Made by a program: the position numbers and the translations under genes
NCBI GenBank assembly: GCA_001282665.1
Contig: LN874946.1
Location: 332,560 to 360,375, forward strand
Reading direction: 5' to 3'
Length of the DNA stretch: 27,816 bases
From: Clostridiales bacterium mt11
GTDB taxonomy: Bacteria; Bacillota; Clostridia; Tissierellales; Tepidimicrobiaceae
Part shown: positions 1 through 8,469 of the stretch, in pieces
Numbering within the stretch: the first letter of the stretch is position 1
Layout of the letters: each line of letters starts with the position of its first letter
The notes under the pieces: model-generated
Database searches by the model: none
Seen by the model: the letters and a program-made list of their open reading frames with translations, nothing else
Told to the model about the DNA's origin: nothing

Positions 1-33
1 ACATAAAAGGTGGTTTTTCTATCAAAATATGGT

Positions 34-48
34 TGGCAGAGTATTTGC
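34..48 (+). promoter_or_regulatory. sigma-54 (SigL/RpoN) promoter of the ornithine operon
   Basis: The sequence TGGCAGAGTATTTGC has GG at 35-36 and GC at 47-48 with exactly 10 bases between them. It matches the sigma-54 consensus TGGCAC-N5-TTGC at nearly every conserved position. Transcription would start near base 60, giving a leader of about 27 bases before the ATG at 87, with the GGAGG site at 76-80 well placed. Sigma-54 promoters need an enhancer-binding activator; its site and gene would lie outside the window. I see no competing sigma-A promoter in the 86 bases shown. Confidence 0.68.
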
Positions 49-86
49 ATATATTATTGTGTAGAAATAATCATGGAGGTGCTGTT

Positions 87-1133
87 ATGAAAAGAGAAAA
101 TATAAAGGTGATTCTATGGGGTGTAGGAGCCATGGGAAAGGGTATGGCAGAGATGCTTCTCAACAAAAAAGGCGTAGAAATAATAGGTGCAGTAGATATA
201 GGAGAAAAACTTGGCAAGAGTATGTATGAATTCTTAGATGTAGAAAAGGGAAATAGAGAAGATATTATAATTGGCTCTTATGATGAAGTAATAAGAGAAA
301 AAGCTGCCGATATAGTTTTAATAGCTACAGATTCTTTTACTAAAGATGTATTCCCTAAGATTAAATACTGTTTAGAAAATAAGATAAATATAATTTCAAC
401 TGCAGAGGAAATGGCTTATCCTCAAGCACAGCAACCAGAACTTTCTAAGGAAATAGATAGGATTGCTAAAGAAAATAAGGTTACAGTATTAGGTACTGGA
501 ATAAATCCGGGATTGATAATGGATTTATTGGTAGTTGCCTTAACTGGTGCATGTATTGATATAGACAGTATAAAGGCTGAGAGGATTAATAATCTATCAC
601 CTTTTGGACCAGCAGTAATGAAAGAACAAGGTGTAGGATTAACGGTAGAAGAATTTAATAAAGGAGTAGTTAATGGTGATTTAGCTGGTCATGTTGGATT
701 TGATGAGTCTATTACCATGATCGCCGATGCGTTAGGATGGAAATTAAGTGATGAAATAAGCTTAAGTATGGAGCCTATAGTATCTAATGTATATAGAAAA
801 GCTCCTTATGCAGAAGTTCAGTCTGGAGATGTAGCAGGCTGTAATATGAAGGGTTATGGATATGTAGATGGAGAATTAAAAATCGAAATGTTACATCCGC
901 AGCAGGTAGAACCGCAGTTAGAAGGCGGGGATACTGGAGATTACATTACTATTAAAGGAACTCCAAATATTAATATGTCCATTAAACCAGAAGTACCTGG
1001 AGGGATTGGAACTATAGCTATGTGTGTTAATATGATACCTCATGTTATAAATGCAAATCCCGGGCTTAAAACCATGATAGATTTACCAGTACCTAGAGCT
1101 ATAATGGGGGATATGAGAGATTTAATTGATTAA
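87..1133 (+). CDS. ord: 2,4-diaminopentanoate dehydrogenase
   Basis: This 348-residue cytosolic enzyme oxidises and deaminates 2,4-diaminopentanoate, the product of the ornithine aminomutase, to 2-amino-4-oxopentanoate with NAD(P)+. The N-terminus carries a Rossmann nucleotide-binding loop (GVGAMGKG, about residues 11-18). The rest has the dihydrodipicolinate-reductase/homoserine-dehydrogenase-like architecture of this family, including the GTGINPGLIMD stretch. An in-frame ATG at 33 lies upstream, but the ATG at 87 has GGAGGT 6 bases before it and starts exactly at the Rossmann strand, so 87 is chosen; the 33 start would also lie upstream of the inferred transcription start. It is the first gene of the ornithine operon, followed after 61 bases by ortA. 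The assignment rests on both sequence and the complete ort/ora context. Confidence 0.93.
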   Translation: MKRENIKVILWGVGAMGKGMAEMLLNKKGVEIIGAVDIGEKLGKSMYEFLDVEKGNREDIIIGSYDEVIREKAADIVLIATDSFTKDVFPKIKYCLENKINIISTAEEMAYPQAQQPELSKEIDRIAKENKVTVLGTGINPGLIMDLLVVALTGACIDIDSIKAERINNLSPFGPAVMKEQGVGLTVEEFNKGVVNGDLAGHVGFDESITMIADALGWKLSDEISLSMEPIVSNVYRKAPYAEVQSGDVAGCNMKGYGYVDGELKIEMLHPQQVEPQLEGGDTGDYITIKGTPNINMSIKPEVPGGIGTIAMCVNMIPHVINANPGLKTMIDLPVPRAIMGDMRDLID

Positions 1134-1194
1134 TGATTGAAAAGTAGAGGTGGATTTTGGTCTCCTTAATAAAATATGAAAGGAAGGAAAGTAA

Positions 1195-1500
1195 ATGGAT
1201 GCTAAAAAAGGTGACTGGGTAAGAATTCATGATACTGTATTACAGAGAGGGAAAAGGGCTCCTGATATACCAGAGGATACTCAAAGTGTTCCTCTTGAAG
1301 TTTGGGATAAGGGATTTCTATTAAATGATGAAGCTAATATAGGCGACAAGGTAGCAGTGGAAACCTATATAGGAAGGAGAATAGAAGGGACTCTTATAGA
1401 AGTAAATCCATATTATAAGCATAATTTTGGAAAATGTGTTCCTGAAATCTTATACATTGGTAGACAGGTAAGAAGCTTAATCGAAGAGGACGGTGAATAA
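1195..1500 (+). CDS. ortA: 2-amino-4-oxopentanoate thiolase, small (alpha) subunit
   Basis: This 101-residue protein is the small subunit of the OrtAB thiolase, which splits 2-amino-4-oxopentanoate with CoA into acetyl-CoA and alanine. It has the usual family length and begins MDAKKGDWVRIHDTVLQ, typical of OrtA. The middle (GDKVAVETYIGRRIEGTL) looks like a small beta-barrel domain. It starts at ATG 1195 behind a purine-rich AGGAAGGAAAG site. Its stop lies one base before the ortB ATG, which suggests tight translational coupling of the two subunits. No catalytic residues can be assigned here, because PLP chemistry belongs to OrtB. Identification depends on its position between ord and ortB as well as on sequence. 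Confidence 0.9.
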   Translation: MDAKKGDWVRIHDTVLQRGKRAPDIPEDTQSVPLEVWDKGFLLNDEANIGDKVAVETYIGRRIEGTLIEVNPYYKHNFGKCVPEILYIGRQVRSLIEEDGE

Positions 1501-1501
1501 G

Positions 1502-2920
1502 ATGGCCAAGGATATGAGCTTTGAAGCTGTAATGGCAAGAAGAGGAGAAATAATGAAACAAGCCGTTGGTATTGACTATGATATCTTTGAATCTGGAAGT
1601 ATTGCTTTTGATTATGAAAGAATGATGAGAGAAACGGGATATAGCCTCCAAGAGATTGAAGATATTCAAAAACAAACTGGGGTTGGAAATACACCAGTTT
1701 TGGAATTGAAAAATTTAGCTAAGCTTGCTAGAAGGTTTGCACCAACTGGTAAAGGTGCAAGGATATTTATTAAGGATGAAGCAGCTAATCCTTCAGGAAG
1801 TTTTAAAGCAAGGAGGGCTGCTACTAGCTGTTATCATGCAAAGAGATTAGGATATAAAGGTGTTATAGCTGCTACTAGTGGTAATTATGGTGCTGCTGTT
1901 GCTAGTCAAGCCGCTATGAGGGGATTAAAATGTATAATAGTACAAGAGTGTTATGATTCTAAAGGTATAGGACAACCAGAGATAATTGAAAAGGCAAGAA
2001 AGTGTGAAGCTTATGGGGCAGAGGTGGTTCAGCTTACCGTTGGTCCAGAACTATTCTATACATTTTTAGTCCTATTAGAAGAAACAGGATATTTTAACGC
2101 TTCCTTATATACCCCTTTTGGTATAGCAGGAGTTGAAACCCTTGGATATGAAATATCTATGCAGTTTAGGGAAAGGGAAGGTAAGGATCCAGATGTTATT
2201 GTTGTAACTAATGCAGGAGGTGGAAACCTAACTGGAACAGCAAGAGGGCTTATAAAGGCTGGTGCAGTTGATACTCAAGTAGTAGGTGCCAGTGTTAGTT
2301 TACGTGGTCTTCATATGGCTAGTGATACTCAGTTCAATAGAAAATCTTTTACTACAGGTCATACTGGTTTTGGAATTCCTTTTGCGACTTGGCCTGATAG
2401 ATCTGATGTTCCAAGATCTGCCGCTAGACCATTAAGATATATGGATAGATATGTTACTATAAATCAAGGTTCTGTGTTCTATATGACGGAAACTTTAGCC
2501 CAATTAGAGGGATTAGAAAGAGGACCTGCAGGAAACACTTCATTGGCGGCTGCATTTAAATTAGCTCAAGAATTAAATGAGGACCAAATAATTGTGGTAC
2601 AGGAAACCGAATATACAGGAGCTGGTAAACATATATTACCTCAACTAACCTTTGCAAAGGAAAATGGAATCCAAGTACTGGTAGGGGATCCATCGGAAGA
2701 GGTTCCAGGAAAAAATATTATATTACCAAAAGATCCATCTTATATTAAAATTGAGGAAATTGATTTAAATAGAACTAGAAGATCCTATATTAGAAATTGT
2801 ATCCAAAGCAACAATTTAGATAGAATAACTAAAGAAGATTTGGAATTTTTAGTTGCAGATACTAAGTCCGATGAGGGATTTGTGAAGATGATATTAGATG
2901 AATTTGGAGTGGAATATTAG
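1502..2920 (+). CDS. ortB: 2-amino-4-oxopentanoate thiolase, PLP-dependent (beta) subunit
   Basis: This 472-residue fold-type II PLP enzyme resembles threonine synthase and forms the catalytic subunit of OrtAB. The PSGSFKARR motif supplies the Schiff-base lysine, about Lys102. A glycine-rich phosphate-binding loop (NAGGGNLTG) follows, and SGNYGAA supplies the usual substrate/cofactor loop. A GTG at 1493 is also in frame, but GAGGA at 1485-1489 would be only 3 bases from it. The ATG at 1502 has better spacing and directly follows the ortA stop, so 1502 is preferred. oraS follows after 11 bases, so the genes are clearly co-transcribed. With CoA and OrtA it produces acetyl-CoA and alanine, the energy-yielding end of ornithine oxidation. 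Confidence 0.92.
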   Translation: MAKDMSFEAVMARRGEIMKQAVGIDYDIFESGSIAFDYERMMRETGYSLQEIEDIQKQTGVGNTPVLELKNLAKLARRFAPTGKGARIFIKDEAANPSGSFKARRAATSCYHAKRLGYKGVIAATSGNYGAAVASQAAMRGLKCIIVQECYDSKGIGQPEIIEKARKCEAYGAEVVQLTVGPELFYTFLVLLEETGYFNASLYTPFGIAGVETLGYEISMQFREREGKDPDVIVVTNAGGGNLTGTARGLIKAGAVDTQVVGASVSLRGLHMASDTQFNRKSFTTGHTGFGIPFATWPDRSDVPRSAARPLRYMDRYVTINQGSVFYMTETLAQLEGLERGPAGNTSLAAAFKLAQELNEDQIIVVQETEYTGAGKHILPQLTFAKENGIQVLVGDPSEEVPGKNIILPKDPSYIKIEEIDLNRTRRSYIRNCIQSNNLDRITKEDLEFLVADTKSDEGFVKMILDEFGVEY

Positions 2921-2931
2921 GAGGCGAATTG

Positions 2932-3297
2932 ATGAAGAGAGAAGATGATTTTAATGAGAGAAGGAAGCATCTAGCTAATTTAAGCGAAGAAGAGTTGGAG
3001 AATAGGTTTTGGGAATTGGCAGAAAAAATAGTGGATCCTTTAGTCGACTTAGCTGAGAATAACACTACCCCATCCATTGAGAGATCGGTGCTACTCCGAA
3101 TGGGTTTTTCTAGTTTGGAAGCAAATGCAATAGCTAATGGTGCTGTGGATAGGGGTTTACTAGGAAAAGGGGCAGGACATATCGTATATATATTGGCTAA
3201 GGAAAAAAATATGGAGATAAGGGAAGTAGGCTTAAAGTTAGCGGAAGGCGAACTGTGGGATGATGCAATAGCTATTTTCAAAGGGGGTGAAAGATAA
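2932..3297 (+). CDS. oraS: D-ornithine 4,5-aminomutase, small subunit
   Basis: This 121-residue partner of OraE forms the adenosylcobalamin- and PLP-dependent D-ornithine 4,5-aminomutase. It has the family's usual length and features: a charged N-terminal helix, then SVLLRMGFSSLEANAIANGAVDRGLLGKGAGHIVY. A TTG one codon upstream (2929) is possible, but GGAGG at 2920-2924 is 7 bases from the ATG at 2932, the best start. The stop TAA overlaps the oraE ATG by one base (TAATG), so the two subunits are probably translationally coupled for stoichiometric synthesis. Confidence 0.93.
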   Translation: MKREDDFNERRKHLANLSEEELENRFWELAEKIVDPLVDLAENNTTPSIERSVLLRMGFSSLEANAIANGAVDRGLLGKGAGHIVYILAKEKNMEIREVGLKLAEGELWDDAIAIFKGGER

Positions 3298-5513
3298 TGG
3301 AGTTAAAGCCAAATGAAAAATTGGATATTCAATATATATTAAAGGATTTAGATAAGTATAAACCAAGAAGAAGAGGTTGGACTTGGAGAAAGGGTGTTGA
3401 GGAAAAAAGACAGATTGGCAAATTCCATTATTATGATACATCGAATCCTTTAGAAAATAGTCAACCTTTGCCAGCAGCAAAATACTTTGATAATATAGAC
3501 CCTCAGTATAAGTCGATTATTACCACGGAAATTGCCTCGGGTAGGTTTGAAGACGATATTAGACGTATGAGAATGGCAGCTTGGCATGGAGCAGATCATA
3601 TAATGGTTATTAGAACTGCTGGTCAGAGCCATTATGATGGCTTAATAGAAGGTACTCCTCAAGGAATAGGTGGAATACCTATTACAAGGAAGCAAGTTAG
3701 AGCTCAAAGAAAGGCTTTAGATATGATAGAAGATGAAGTAGGCAGACCAATTAATTATCACTCCTATGTATCTGGTGTAGCTGGACCAGAAATTGCAGTA
3801 ATGTTTGCAGAAGAAGGGGTAAATGGAGCTCATCAAGATCCTCAATACAATGTGTTGTATAGAAATATAAATATGATTAGATCCTTTGTAGATGCGGCCA
3901 GTGCCAAAAAGGTTATGGCTTGGGCAGATATAGCTCAAATAGATGGGGCTCATAATGCTAATGCCACTGCTAGAGAAGCTTGGAAGGTAATGCCTGAATT
4001 GATGGTTCAACATGCTATAAATGCAATGTTTTCTGTAAAAGTGGGAATGAAGAAAGAAAATATATGCTTGTCTACAGTACCACCAACTGCACCACCTGCT
4101 CCTTGTATGCGATTAGATTTACCTTATGCAGTGGCTCTTAGGGAATTGTTTGATGAATATAAGATGAGGGCTCAAATGAATACAAAATATATGGAATCAT
4201 CTACTAGAGAAGCAACGGTAACCCATGTATTAAATCTATTGATATCTCAATTGACAAGGGCAGAAATTCAATCCACTATTACCCCAGATGAAGGAAGAAA
4301 TGTGCCATGGCATATATATAATATAGAAGCAGTAGATACTGCAAGGCAGGCTTTTGCAGGTATGGATGGCTTAAATGAAATGGTTAAGATTAAAAGAAAT
4401 GAAGGAGAATTAGCAGAGAAGGTTAGAGAATTAAAGGAAAGAGCTGTGCTATTCATGGAAGAGATACTAGAAGTAGGAGGATATTTCAATGCAGTAGAAA
4501 AAGGTTTCTTTGTAGATTCAGGATATTATCCAGAAAGAAACGGTGATGGAATAGCAAGAAAGATTGAAGGAGGCATAGGCGTAGGTACTGTATATGAAAG
4601 GGAACAAGATTATATGGCTCCGGTGACAGCTCATTTTGGTTATAATAATATAGCCCAATATGATGAAACCTTGGTAGATAATCCATCTAAGCTGATTGGT
4701 GGCTGTACTTTTGAAGACCATGATAAGATTATATATATAGACGAGTTAGATGAAAATGACAATGTTTATCTAAGATTAGAGGAAACAAAGGATTTGCGAA
4801 ACACATCTAATATAAAGCCTGAAATGGAATGGCTAGGAGATGGAATAGTTTTAATGACATTGTTCTTACCAGCAGAGGATAGGGTTGCTGAATTTGCAGC
4901 TTTAGAAATAGGCAAAAAATTAGGGCTTGAAGATGTAGAGGTAATTCATAAGGAAATAATGCAAACTGCAGAAGGTACTAGGATAGAATTAAAAGGTAGA
5001 GTTGGGTTTACCATAGATATAGATAAATTGGTTATACCACCAAAGCCAGAGGTATTAACAGAAGATGAAATTAGAAAGGATATAGAGGATAATCCAATGA
5101 AGATTGTGGCTGCTACTGTAGGAGAAGATGAACATTCAGTGGGATTGAGGGAGATTATCGACATAAAACATGGAGGTATAGAAAGGTTTGGAATTGAATG
5201 CCATTATTTAGGTACTTCTGTTCCTGTAGAAAAGCTAGTAGATGCAGCAATTGAACTTAACGCAGATGCAATACTTGCGTCAACCATAATAAGCCATGAT
5301 GATATTCACTATAAAAATATGAAAAAGTTACATGAACTATGTATTGAAAAGGGTATAAGAGATGATATTATCCTTGCCTCAGGAGGTACTCAAGTATCTA
5401 ATGAATTAGCTGTAGAAAATGGAATGGATGCAGGTTTTGGAAGAGGTTCTAACGGGGATCAAGTGGCAACATTTTTAGTAAAGAAAAGAAGAGAGATGAA
5501 AAATGAAGATTGA
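3297..5513 (+). CDS. oraE: D-ornithine 4,5-aminomutase, large B12/PLP-binding subunit
   Basis: This 738-residue catalytic subunit moves the terminal amino group of D-ornithine from C5 to C4, giving 2,4-diaminopentanoate. A large TIM-barrel-like region comes first. The C-terminal Rossmann domain carries the base-off cobalamin motif DxHxxG as DEHSVG, with the cobalt-ligand histidine at about residue 613. A lysine at about 624 (DIKHGG) lies 11 residues later, the same spacing as His618 and Lys629 in the Clostridium sticklandii enzyme, where Lys629 holds PLP as an internal aldimine. The domain ends with a typical B12-fold strand (LASGGTQVSNELAVENGMDAGFG). It overlaps oraS by 1 base and the next gene by 11 bases. 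Nothing suggests inactivation. Confidence 0.96.
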   Translation: MELKPNEKLDIQYILKDLDKYKPRRRGWTWRKGVEEKRQIGKFHYYDTSNPLENSQPLPAAKYFDNIDPQYKSIITTEIASGRFEDDIRRMRMAAWHGADHIMVIRTAGQSHYDGLIEGTPQGIGGIPITRKQVRAQRKALDMIEDEVGRPINYHSYVSGVAGPEIAVMFAEEGVNGAHQDPQYNVLYRNINMIRSFVDAASAKKVMAWADIAQIDGAHNANATAREAWKVMPELMVQHAINAMFSVKVGMKKENICLSTVPPTAPPAPCMRLDLPYAVALRELFDEYKMRAQMNTKYMESSTREATVTHVLNLLISQLTRAEIQSTITPDEGRNVPWHIYNIEAVDTARQAFAGMDGLNEMVKIKRNEGELAEKVRELKERAVLFMEEILEVGGYFNAVEKGFFVDSGYYPERNGDGIARKIEGGIGVGTVYEREQDYMAPVTAHFGYNNIAQYDETLVDNPSKLIGGCTFEDHDKIIYIDELDENDNVYLRLEETKDLRNTSNIKPEMEWLGDGIVLMTLFLPAEDRVAEFAALEIGKKLGLEDVEVIHKEIMQTAEGTRIELKGRVGFTIDIDKLVIPPKPEVLTEDEIRKDIEDNPMKIVAATVGEDEHSVGLREIIDIKHGGIERFGIECHYLGTSVPVEKLVDAAIELNADAILASTIISHDDIHYKNMKKLHELCIEKGIRDDIILASGGTQVSNELAVENGMDAGFGRGSNGDQVATFLVKKRREMKNED

Positions 5514-6864
5514 TCTATTAGTAGCAGAAATTGGTAGTACAACTACAGTGGTAAATGCTTTTAAATTAAATCCTTGTCCAAGGTTTATTGGACAAGGACA
5601 ATCTCCAACTTCGGTAGATAGAGGAGATGTGAATATTGGGCTTAAAGGTGCTATTTCTGATTTGGCTAATACTTTGAATATAGATGATATAGAATATGAT
5701 GAACTTATAGCCACTAGTAGCGCCGCAGGAGGATTAAGAATGACCGTCCATGGACTTGTATATGATATGACGGTTAAGGCTGCTAAAGAGGCAGCCTTAG
5801 GGGCAGGAGCCAATATAAAGTATATAACTGCGGGAAAACTTAGAGATTCAGATTTAAAAAGGATTAAGAAAATTAATCCAAACATCATTCTTATTGCTGG
5901 CGGCGTAGACTATGGGGAGAGGGACACGGCTTTACACAATTCGGAATTAATTGCCAATATGAATTTAAATATTCCTGTAATATATGCGGGAAATATTGAA
6001 AACCAAGGAGAGGTTAAAGAATTATTTAATGATAAAAAGTCTGAACTATACATTGTGGAGAATGTATATCCTAAAATCGATGAATTGAATATTGAACCTA
6101 CTAGAAAGATTATTCAAGATGTATTTGAAAAACATATTATCCATGGACCAGGGATGCAAAAGGTTAGAGATATGGTAACGGGACCTATTATGCCAACTCC
6201 TGGTGCAGTAATGGAAGCATCTCAACTCCTATATGAAGAGATTGGTGATTTACTCACCATAGATGTAGGAGGAGCTACTACTGATGTCCATTCAGTGACT
6301 GAGGGTAGCGAAGAGATAGGTAGAATACTTATAAGCCCTGAACCATTGGCTAAAAGGACAGTGGAAGGGGATTTAGGGGTATATGTAAATATGCACAATA
6401 TAGTAGATATGGTAGGGAAAGAAGAACTATTGAAGGAATTGAAAATATCTATTGATGAACTTGAAATTATAATTGCTAACCATAAACCAATACCCAAGTC
6501 AGAGCTAGAAAAAAGTTTTGTAGAAAAATTGACTTGGCATGCTGTAATAACCGCTGTAAAAAGACATGCTGGTCGTTTAAGGAATCTATATGGACCTAGT
6601 GGAAAGAAGACTTTAGCAGAAGGAAAGGATTTAACAAAGGTTAAATCCATAATAGGAACTGGTGGAGCTTTAACTAGATTACCCCATAGGGTTGAAATAC
6701 TTAGGGAAATAGCCTTAAGCAATAAAGGTAATGAGCTTCTACCAACAAAGGAAGCTAAGATATTCATAGATAACCATTATATAATGGCTTCCTTAGGAGT
6801 AATGGCAAAAAAATATCCAGAAGAAGCATTAAAGCTGTTGAAGGATAGTTTAGAAATAGAATAA
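5503..6864 (+). CDS. GlmL/MutL-family ASKHA ATPase, probable aminomutase reactivation/chaperone protein
   Basis: This 453-residue protein belongs to the GlmL/MutL family found with B12-dependent carbon-skeleton mutases and aminomutases. It shows the actin/Hsp70 (ASKHA) nucleotide-binding signatures in order: phosphate-1 loop EIGSTTTVVNAF near the N-terminus, phosphate-2 loop TIDVGGATTDVHSV in the middle, and adenosine loop IGTGGALTRLP near the C-terminus. The ATG at 5503 lies inside the oraE end, overlapping by 11 bases. Family members are thought to act as ATP-dependent chaperones or reactivators of the cobalamin enzyme, and here the target would be OraSE. That role is inferred from position and family. 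It is the last gene of the tight operon, and I see no strong terminator in the 198 bases that follow. Confidence 0.85.
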   Translation: MKIDLLVAEIGSTTTVVNAFKLNPCPRFIGQGQSPTSVDRGDVNIGLKGAISDLANTLNIDDIEYDELIATSSAAGGLRMTVHGLVYDMTVKAAKEAALGAGANIKYITAGKLRDSDLKRIKKINPNIILIAGGVDYGERDTALHNSELIANMNLNIPVIYAGNIENQGEVKELFNDKKSELYIVENVYPKIDELNIEPTRKIIQDVFEKHIIHGPGMQKVRDMVTGPIMPTPGAVMEASQLLYEEIGDLLTIDVGGATTDVHSVTEGSEEIGRILISPEPLAKRTVEGDLGVYVNMHNIVDMVGKEELLKELKISIDELEIIIANHKPIPKSELEKSFVEKLTWHAVITAVKRHAGRLRNLYGPSGKKTLAEGKDLTKVKSIIGTGGALTRLPHRVEILREIALSNKGNELLPTKEAKIFIDNHYIMASLGVMAKKYPEEALKLLKDSLEIE

Positions 6865-7062
6865 TCTATTAATTTTATATATAATTTGAGTTAGTATGGA
6901 AATATTTTTTTAATAGGAATCATAATTAAAAAGGAAAATAATTTTAATATTTTTGCCAGAAATAAAGAGAGTGCATGTAGTTTATTTAGTTACAAATAAA
7001 ATTATTTAATTATTATCAGTATGGGTAATATATTTATGATAAAACAAAAAGGAGGAATTTAC

Positions 7063-8163
7063 ATGACAAAAATATTAATATCACCTAGTAAGTATATCCA
7101 AGGAAAAGGTGAAATGAAGAGAATTAAAGAAAGAATAGCAGATCTTGGGGATTCATTCTTCATTGTCATCAGTGAATCTGGTTATAAAAGATTTGGACAG
7201 AGTATCATGGAAAGCTTTAGTGAATCTGATAATGTTCATTTTTCTAAGTTTAACGGAGAATGTTCAAAAATAGAAATAGATAGGCTTAGGGCTGAATTTA
7301 GGGAAAAGGGTTCAAATGTAGTCATAGGTATTGGTGGAGGAAAGATTCACGATACTGCAAAGGCTATAGCATATTATGAAAATACTCCAGTGGTTATAGT
7401 TCCGACTATATCTAGTACAGATGCACCTACAAGTGCATTATCCGTATTATACACAGAAGATGGAGAATTTGATGAATATTTGATTCTTCCTAAAAATCCT
7501 GATATTGTCTTAGTAGATGTGGATGTAGTAGCTAAAGCACCTGTAAGACTTTTAGTAGCAGGTATGGGAGATGCTTTAGCTACTGTATTTGAGGCAAGAG
7601 CAGCTATAAAAGCCAATGCTCAAACTATGGCAGGAGGAACTGCTACTAATGCAGCTATAGCATTAACTGAATTATGCTATAACACATTATTAGAAGAAGG
7701 TTTAAAGGCAAAGTTAGCAGTAGAGAATAAGGTTGCAACCAAAGCAGTAGAAAATATAATAGAAGCTAATACCCTATTAAGTGGTCTTGGATTTGAAAGC
7801 GGAGGATTATCAGCAGCTCATGCTGTACATAATGGATTTACTGCCATTGAAGAGACTCATAATATGTATCATGGAGAAAAAGTGGCTTTTGGCGTATTGG
7901 TTCAATTGGTATTGGAAAACGCACCATTAGAAGATATAGAAGAAGTCCTATATTTTTGTAATGAAGTAGGATTACCAACTACATTAAAGGAATTAAATAT
8001 AAAAGAAGTATCTGAAGAAAAATTAATGGAGGTAGCAAAATTGAGTTGCGTAGAAGGAGACACTATACATAATATGCCATTTGAAGTAACACCAGAAGAT
8101 GTATACGCAGCTATAATCACTGCTAATACTCTAGGTGAAAAATTTAAAATCGATAATATATAA
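7063..8163 (+). CDS. Glycerol dehydrogenase-like zinc-dependent dehydrogenase (GldA family)
   Basis: This 366-residue NAD-dependent dehydrogenase belongs to the GldA branch of the iron/zinc alcohol dehydrogenase superfamily. Visible features are the NAD-binding loop GIGGGKIHDTAKA, the conserved PTISSTDAPTSALSVLY segment and the metal ligands Asp170 (GMGDALAT), His253 (AAHAVHNG) and His270 (MYHGEK). These match the Asp/His/His zinc triad of Bacillus glycerol dehydrogenase. An in-frame ATG exists at 7021, but AAAGGAGG sits just before the ATG at 7063 and homology begins there. The substrate may be glycerol or another small alcohol or ketone; sequence alone does not say. A strong terminator follows at 8188. 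It may be a separate unit from the ornithine operon or receive read-through from it. Confidence 0.85.
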   Translation: MTKILISPSKYIQGKGEMKRIKERIADLGDSFFIVISESGYKRFGQSIMESFSESDNVHFSKFNGECSKIEIDRLRAEFREKGSNVVIGIGGGKIHDTAKAIAYYENTPVVIVPTISSTDAPTSALSVLYTEDGEFDEYLILPKNPDIVLVDVDVVAKAPVRLLVAGMGDALATVFEARAAIKANAQTMAGGTATNAAIALTELCYNTLLEEGLKAKLAVENKVATKAVENIIEANTLLSGLGFESGGLSAAHAVHNGFTAIEETHNMYHGEKVAFGVLVQLVLENAPLEDIEEVLYFCNEVGLPTTLKELNIKEVSEEKLMEVAKLSCVEGDTIHNMPFEVTPEDVYAAIITANTLGEKFKIDNI

Positions 8164-8187
8164 ATTTTATTAAAGATAAAAAACACA

Positions 8188-8231
8188 AACCTCATCTATA
8201 GTTTTTAAGCTTAGGTGGGGTTAGCTTTTTT
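8188..8231 (+). terminator. Intrinsic terminator after the GldA-like gene
   Basis: Arms 8188-8197 (AACCTCATCT) and 8213-8222 (AGGTGGGGTT) pair over 10 positions, two of them G-U. A run of six T follows at 8226-8231. It closes the transcription unit of the dehydrogenase gene 25 bases after its stop. Confidence 0.85.
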
Positions 8232-8341
8232 ATTGAAAAGCGAATATTTTAAACTTTTATGTTTTCTATATATTTTTTATTATTTATATAGTAGTCCTCT
8301 CTATAGACCAACTATATAACTATCACTCGAAAAACACGGAT

Positions 8342-8377
8342 TATAATAAGTATTTTTTAAACTCTTTGCTTATTATA
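8342..8377. promoter_or_regulatory. Inverted repeat overlapping a TATAAT box, possible operator of a lost regulatory module
   Basis: TATAATAAG (8342-8350) and CTTATTATA (8369-8377) are perfect 9-base inverted arms 18 bases apart. The right arm overlaps a TATAAT at 8376-8381, about 30 bases before the response-regulator remnant. The -35 region is only T-rich. It could be the old promoter/operator of the decayed two-component/ABC module, but AT-rich chance pairing is possible. Apart from this and the terminator at 8188, I see nothing else between 8164 and 8413. Confidence 0.3.
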
Positions 8378-8413
8378 TAATGATAGTAATAAGTCAAAAG
8401 AAAGGAGAATTTT

Positions 8414-8467
8414 ATTCAGAAGATTTTAATTGTAGAAGATGACTATATACTTACAGATACAATATAA
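8414..8467 (+). pseudogene. Response regulator remnant (first 17 codons only)
   Basis: Bases 8417-8464 encode QKILIVEDDYILTDTI, an unmistakable receiver-domain N-terminus with a beta-1 strand and the acidic EDD pair, followed directly by TAA. A good AAAGGAGA site at 8401-8408 remains, but the codon at the expected start position is ATT, suggesting loss of an ATG. The next bases enter the frame of a truncated permease. In BceRSAB-type loci the order is regulator, sensor kinase, ATPase, permease, so one internal deletion explains the fusion. The remnant cannot make a working regulator. Confidence 0.7.
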
Positions 8468-8469
8468 AG

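Noticed and set aside
6865..7062. Possible promoter, second sigma-54 site or terminator between the GlmL-like gene and the GldA-like gene
   Set aside because: The stretch is AT-rich with only weak hairpins (for example TTTATTT/AAATAAA). No GG-N10-GC pair and no convincing -35/-10 pair was found.
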